Source: Diplonema japonicum (Eukaryota > Euglenozoa > Diplonemea > Diplonemida > Diplonemidae). From it: a stretch of 64,000 nucleotides of DNA. The stretch spans positions 931,948-995,947 of the forward strand of contig OZ025650.1 of NCBI GenBank assembly GCA_964019335.1, in the 5' to 3' direction. The notes below the pieces were generated by a model. It was not told the DNA's origin, made no database searches, and was given only the letters and a program-made list of their open reading frames with translations. The position numbers were made by a program, and so were the translations under genes. This document shows positions 60,689 to 64,000 of the stretch, in pieces (within the stretch, counting starts at the first letter, position 1; every line of letters begins with the position of its first letter).

Positions 60689-61696
60689 TTACCTCTTCCA
60701 TCGCATCACCGCCTCAGCCCACGGAAACGGTGCCACCTTTGTCTCCCAACCCAGTGCCCACTGGCGATAGAGTTTGCGTGCCTGCCGTGCGTCGTAGGTC
60801 TCGTCGGTCATCGAATATGCGTCGGGGCATGCCATCGCTGCGTGCATAGATTCTACAGGTGTGCGAAGTATTATGCCAGACTGCGGCCTCCTGACGTTGA
60901 AGCGAGGCTTGTTCCTCGTGAAAGGTACCATCAAACCTATTTGCGCCTCTTTTTCAAGACGGTGGTTCCATGCGTCACTGCTGATGAAGACCTGAGGCGT
61001 GTGCTTGACATCTGTCAGGCAAAGCTTGGGTGCATCCCTGACCTTCGGAGGGCTGAGGCTGATTGTGATCGAACGCTCTTTGATGAAGGCTGCCAGCGTC
61101 AACGTGTACCGGGCCGTCCCCGTGCATGCTGCAACATAAACCTGTTCGTGGTCGATGCTGAACGAGATGATAGAGGTGACCTTGTCGACGGCGACCGAGA
61201 GGGTGGCACCAGGCGGCCACTTGGGAGTCATGAAGATGGGGCTGTTGTCACCTGATCCGCACTCGTAGACAGCACCACCGGGGCACCAGATCATTCCCCA
61301 AGACGTTGTGAGGTTCAACATGGCCGACCAGGGGGATGTTGTGGTCCCCATGTGGGTTACCCACCAGGGGCCTTCTGGTATGACACCAACTGCCATGTTC
61401 TTTCCGCTTTTGCTATTGCTACCGCTAATTGTCCACGTGGCTTTCATGACGGGTGTGTCCGAAGCTGCAGCGCTGATGCCTCTCCACAGACCGTCCTCGT
61501 CTCCCTCGTCCCAAAGACCTTGTGGTATGTATGCAGTTGTACCGCCTTCCTTCACCGCAATACCATCCGAGGCACTGTTCATGTTCCATGTCACTGCATG
61601 CGAACAGATCTGCTGCGCGTCATTCCCCTGTTGTCTCGCACGCGGAACCTGCTTCCCAAACTTCGGGGTTGGGGCACGAAGGGACATCTTTGGCAT
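60689..61696 (-). CDS. SPRY-like domain protein, the only minus-strand gene
   Basis: 335 aa from the ATG at 61696, five bases after CCACCACAG on the minus strand; an earlier in-frame ATG (61717) lies before this acceptor-like site. The middle (residues about 90-230) has a B30.2/SPRY-like beta-sandwich pattern: WWVTHMGTTTSPW, GMIWCPGGAVYECGSGD, PGATLSVAVDKVTSIISFSI. The C-terminus is basic and Trp-rich. SPRY domains bind proteins. The gene sits between two direct copies of the 39-bp repeat, unlike all other genes here. Coding status rests on the long open frame and domain-like pattern. Confidence 0.55.
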   Translation of the reverse strand: MPKMSLRAPTPKFGKQVPRARQQGNDAQQICSHAVTWNMNSASDGIAVKEGGTTAYIPQGLWDEGDEDGLWRGISAAASDTPVMKATWTISGSNSKSGKNMAVGVIPEGPWWVTHMGTTTSPWSAMLNLTTSWGMIWCPGGAVYECGSGDNSPIFMTPKWPPGATLSVAVDKVTSIISFSIDHEQVYVAACTGTARYTLTLAAFIKERSITISLSPPKVRDAPKLCLTDVKHTPQVFISSDAWNHRLEKEAQIGLMVPFTRNKPRFNVRRPQSGIILRTPVESMHAAMACPDAYSMTDETYDARQARKLYRQWALGWETKVAPFPWAEAVMRWKR

Positions 61697-61848
61697 CGTG
61701 CCTGTGGTGGCATGCATGGCTGCAACATGGTACAGGGACGAAGATAATATTGTAGATAAAGGAAGAAGCCAATCTCAAAGTTCCGAAGACGCATCTCGGT
61801 TATCGCCTTGAAACAGCCTTCAAGAAAAAGGGAAAATAGAAAAAAATC

Positions 61849-61887
61849 ACCAACGATTCTAAAGCTACAGTTTCTGTACTTTATTGG
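61849..61887. repeat. 39-bp dispersed repeat, copy 3
   Basis: Identical to copies 1 and 2 and in the same orientation. It is followed directly by CGGCCCGCC...AAAGGATCCCC, which in copy 1 lies about 90 nt away, so the copies are mosaics with deletions. It lies about 70 nt before the AlkB-like start codon. Confidence 0.93.
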
Positions 61888-61957
61888 CCCGGCCCGCCTG
61901 CCGTTTAGCAAAGGATCCCCTCCCCCCTCAACACAAAAAAAAAAAAAAAAAATAAAA

Positions 61958-63493
61958 ATGGACCCTAGACGAAACGTCGTCGGAGACCGCCGCCCGCAGG
62001 AGGAACGCCTACGAGAGACGCCGACCAAGCCGACCACCCGACCAGACCGAAATCTGGCCGGGCAGTATGACCCCTCCCCTCCCCTTAGATCCCCTCTAGA
62101 TGTCGTAAAAAATAATAAAAAACATAAAAAAATAGAACCACCCGCAGCCAGCGCGCCCGCTCCCGATTCCGCAGCCGCCACCGCCACCCGCCTGAAGACT
62201 GAGAGGGGGGAAAAAAAGAAAGAAGGAGGGTGGGTGCTCACGGGAGGGGACCACCCCCCGGGCTTAAGAACAGGCCCAGCTCCCACCCACCCAGAGACCT
62301 TGCTCTCGGGGGGGTGGGAGTCCATTTCGGGGAACAAAGGGAGGGAAACCCTCCAATTTGGTTTCAGGTGGGTGGGTGCCCGTGCCAAAGTGCGCCGCAC
62401 CACCCCGATCCCAGAGGGGGCCAGGGGTTGGGTGGCGGAGGTGGCCACCGCAGCGGGGCTGGGGATCACCCCAGACCAGGTGCTCGTAAATCGATACGAG
62501 CCTGGGTGTGGAATCGCCCACCACACCGACGACGTGAGGTTGGGACCAGTGGTCCTCATCCTCTCGTACGGCGCAGAGACCACGATGGTCCTGAAGAAGG
62601 GGTCCAGGGTATCGAAGTACCTGGTGCCTCCCTTCACCTGGGCCATTCTGGAGGGTGAGGCCCGCTACGAATGGACCCACCACATCCCCGAAGGGTGTTC
62701 TTCGGGCTCCAGGGTGTCGATCACCCTGCGGACGGTTGGCTGCCCCGTGCCCCTCCCCTCCCCCTCTGTGTCCTCTGTGGAGGAAATAGAAAAAAAAAAT
62801 ACTGTGTTTGTGGGGAGAAGGAAAGAGAGTGCGAAGGAGGTGTCCCCGAGAGAGGGAGGCGCCCCTTCCCCCCCTTCCTCCGCTTCTTCTTGTTCTTCTT
62901 TCTCTTGTTTATCTGTCCCCCCTCTTGTAAATTCCCCCCTTGTAAACCCCCCCATTGTAGATTCCCCCCCCTTTGTTTCTTCCCAGGGGGAGGACAAGAA
63001 AAAAATAGGTAAGGGTGCACTCCCGAGAGAGGGTAGCGCCCCTTCCTCTGCTTCTTCTATCTCTGGATTATCTGTCTCCCCTCTTGTAAACTCCCCCCCT
63101 TCCTCCGCTTCTTCTTTTTCTTCTTTCTCTTGTTTATCTGTCCCCCCTCTTGTAAATTCCTCCCTTGTAAACCCCCCCCTTGTAGATCCCCCCCCCTTTG
63201 TTCCCTCCCAGGAGGAGGATAAGAAAAAAAAAAAAGGGAAGGGTGCACTCCCGAGAGAGGGTAGCGCCCCTTCCTCTGCTTCTTCTATTTATGGTTTATC
63301 TGTCCCCTCTTGTAAATCCCCCCCTTGCAAACCCCCCCCCAAGTGGATTCCCCCCCCTTTGTTTCCTCCCAGAAGGAGGATAAGAAGAAAAAAGAGAAGG
63401 GTGCTCTCCCTAGAGAGGTTAGCGCCCCTTCGGCCCCCCCATTGTCACCCCCCCTTTACACCCGGATCCGAATGGGTCCGGGACTTTTTTTGA
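61958..63493 (+). CDS. AlkB-family 2OG-Fe(II) dioxygenase with repeat tail
   Basis: 511 aa from ATG 61958. Residues about 130-262 are an AlkB domain: VLVNRYEPGCGIAHHTDD with iron ligands His189 and Asp191, LILSYGAETTM, LEGEARYEWTHHIP with the distal His, and the R-x-S-x-T-x-R signature (Arg252 to Arg258) that binds 2-oxoglutarate. AlkB enzymes remove alkyl groups from nucleic acids or proteins; the substrate is unknown here. The N-terminus is basic and disordered. Residues about 290-490 are tandem repeats that lose frame in the last unit, so the true C-terminus may differ. Composition is more GC- and C-run-rich than the left genes. Confidence 0.75.
   Translation: MDPRRNVVGDRRPQEERLRETPTKPTTRPDRNLAGQYDPSPPLRSPLDVVKNNKKHKKIEPPAASAPAPDSAAATATRLKTERGEKKKEGGWVLTGGDHPPGLRTGPAPTHPETLLSGGWESISGNKGRETLQFGFRWVGARAKVRRTTPIPEGARGWVAEVATAAGLGITPDQVLVNRYEPGCGIAHHTDDVRLGPVVLILSYGAETTMVLKKGSRVSKYLVPPFTWAILEGEARYEWTHHIPEGCSSGSRVSITLRTVGCPVPLPSPSVSSVEEIEKKNTVFVGRRKESAKEVSPREGGAPSPPSSASSCSSFSCLSVPPLVNSPLVNPPIVDSPPFVSSQGEDKKKIGKGALPREGSAPSSASSISGLSVSPLVNSPPSSASSFSSFSCLSVPPLVNSSLVNPPLVDPPPFVPSQEEDKKKKKGKGALPREGSAPSSASSIYGLSVPSCKSPPCKPPPKWIPPPLFPPRRRIRRKKRRVLSLERLAPLRPPHCHPPFTPGSEWVRDFF
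62836..63430 (+). repeat. tandem repeats in the tail of the AlkB-like gene
   Basis: Four to five diverged units, each with a GAGAGAGG...GCGCCCC opening (CCGAGAGAGGG), a CTCCGCTTCTTCT stretch, TTATCTGTCCCC, CTTGTAAA-CCCCCC steps and a GAGGA(C/T)AAGAA close. Units alternate long and short forms. Poly-C and poly-A steps vary in length, and a length change in the last unit shifts the frame. Confidence 0.85.
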
Positions 63494-63769
63494 GGGTGGA
63501 AAATAAACAAAAAAACACACCCACTCACTAACAGGAGGGGGGTCCTGGCCCCCGTTTCCACCACCCTCCAGGGGGTGGTGGGGGCGGTGGCCCAGGAGGA
63601 AAGATGGAAGCCGGAGCGCGCCCCGCAGGGGAGGAATGGAGGGGGAGCACCCTGGTTGGCCCCGGGGCCCCGGAAGACGAGGCAGACGGTGACGAAGGGC
63701 CGGAGGAGGAGACACCGTAGCGAGGCCACCCTCCAAAGGCGCCGCGAGGAGAGGGCCCAGGCCAGGGAG
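63494..63769. other. GC-rich region, coding status unclear
   Basis: GC-rich sequence with a self-complementary CCACCCTCCAGGGGGTGGTGG near 63560. Frames are open on both strands, but the apparent proteins are basic low complexity (RRRRHRSEATLQRRREERAQ on plus). It may be the tail of an element that continues past the window edge. No confident gene. Confidence 0.4.
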
Positions 63770-63892
63770 AAACCCGCAAACCCGCAAACCCGCAAACCCC
63801 ACAAACCCCACAAACCCGCAAACCCCACAAACCCCACAAACCCGCAAACCCGCAAACTCGCAAACCCGCAAACCCGCAAACCCGCAAACTTT
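63770..63892. repeat. AAACCCGC / AAACCCCAC tandem array
   Basis: About 14 tandem units alternating an 8-mer AAACCCGC and a 9-mer AAACCCCAC, ending in a long T run. Base composition (one strand C-rich, A-containing) recalls telomere-like repeats, but the unit is not a known telomere motif. Confidence 0.9.
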
Positions 63893-64000
63893 TTTTTTTT
63901 TCTTTTTGTTTTTCCTTTTTTTTGGCAAATAACAATGGACCCACCCGTGCGAAACTAGGGGGAAGAAACTAAAGGGAGGAGGATATCGGGGTGCACGGCG
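63893..64000. other. right edge, possible degenerate start of a second gene copy
   Basis: After a T run, ATGGACCC at 63934 is followed by CGAAAC and an immediate stop. The AlkB-like gene also begins ATGGACCC...CGAAAC, so this could be a decayed or start-only relative. The window ends 67 nt later. Confidence 0.3.

Noticed and set aside
63419-63944. Minus-strand Cys/Val/Gly-rich frames at the right edge
   Set aside because: They translate the AAACCCGC array and adjacent GC-rich sequence; no domain and conflicting open frames on both strands.

Overview
The window is nuclear DNA from a unicellular, probably flagellated eukaryote. Evidence includes RAD51, the proteasome subunit RPN10, the cytochrome oxidase assembly factor COX19, ribosomal protein eL18, a tubulin tyrosine ligase-like enzyme, a sestrin and a CASTOR/POLLUX-type channel. 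Nothing bacterial in gene organisation is present. Genes carry very short GT-AG introns (20 identified by frame and homology, 30-50 nt, mostly GTATG...CAG).

From about 0.2 to 57.2 kb every recognisable gene (about 39) lies on the plus strand, head to tail with short pyrimidine-rich spacers. Most have a (C/T)AG splice-acceptor-like trinucleotide within about 20 nt of the start codon. This resembles strand-polarised, trans-spliced gene clusters of Euglenozoa (a diplonemid-like lineage would also tolerate cis-introns) or of dinoflagellate/perkinsid relatives. The sequence alone does not settle the taxon and no spliced-leader gene is seen here.

Region by region: 0.2-7.0 kb holds a HAD phosphatase, a DMT/TPT-type transporter, an unknown 742-aa protein, a MAPEG protein and a LysM protein. 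7.0-8.0 kb holds a (CTTTTT)n array and an unexplained non-coding block. 8-18.3 kb holds a VPV-repeat cytoskeletal-type protein, a WW-ankyrin protein, hypotheticals, a possible reverse-transcriptase remnant, a helical-repeat protein and COX19. 18.4-29.9 kb holds a 1910-aa Cys-rich multipass membrane protein, a TTLL, a small acidic protein, a GT61 glycosyltransferase and RAD51. 30.6-43.5 kb holds small hypotheticals, RPN10, a TRMT2A-type methyltransferase, a ZCCHC10 homologue, a RlaP-type nucleotidyltransferase, a BTB coiled-coil protein, a triple-repeat protein and the channel. 44-57.2 kb holds a multipass membrane protein, an OCIA-like protein, an ankyrin tail-anchor protein, an 83-aa two-exon gene, an amylase-fold pseudoenzyme, a kelch protein, a coiled-coil protein, two tandem eL18 genes and a sestrin.

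From 57.2 kb to the right edge the character changes: sparse coding, AC-rich and AAACCCGC-type arrays, three identical 39-bp repeats, the only minus-strand gene (SPRY-like) and an AlkB-family dioxygenase gene with a degenerating repeat tail. This looks like an accessory or subtelomere-like region. The left genes are mostly housekeeping or flagellate biology and do not form one pathway; the best leads for new biology are the eL18 intron presence/absence pair, the catalytically stripped amylase, and the right-end repeat/AlkB/SPRY module.
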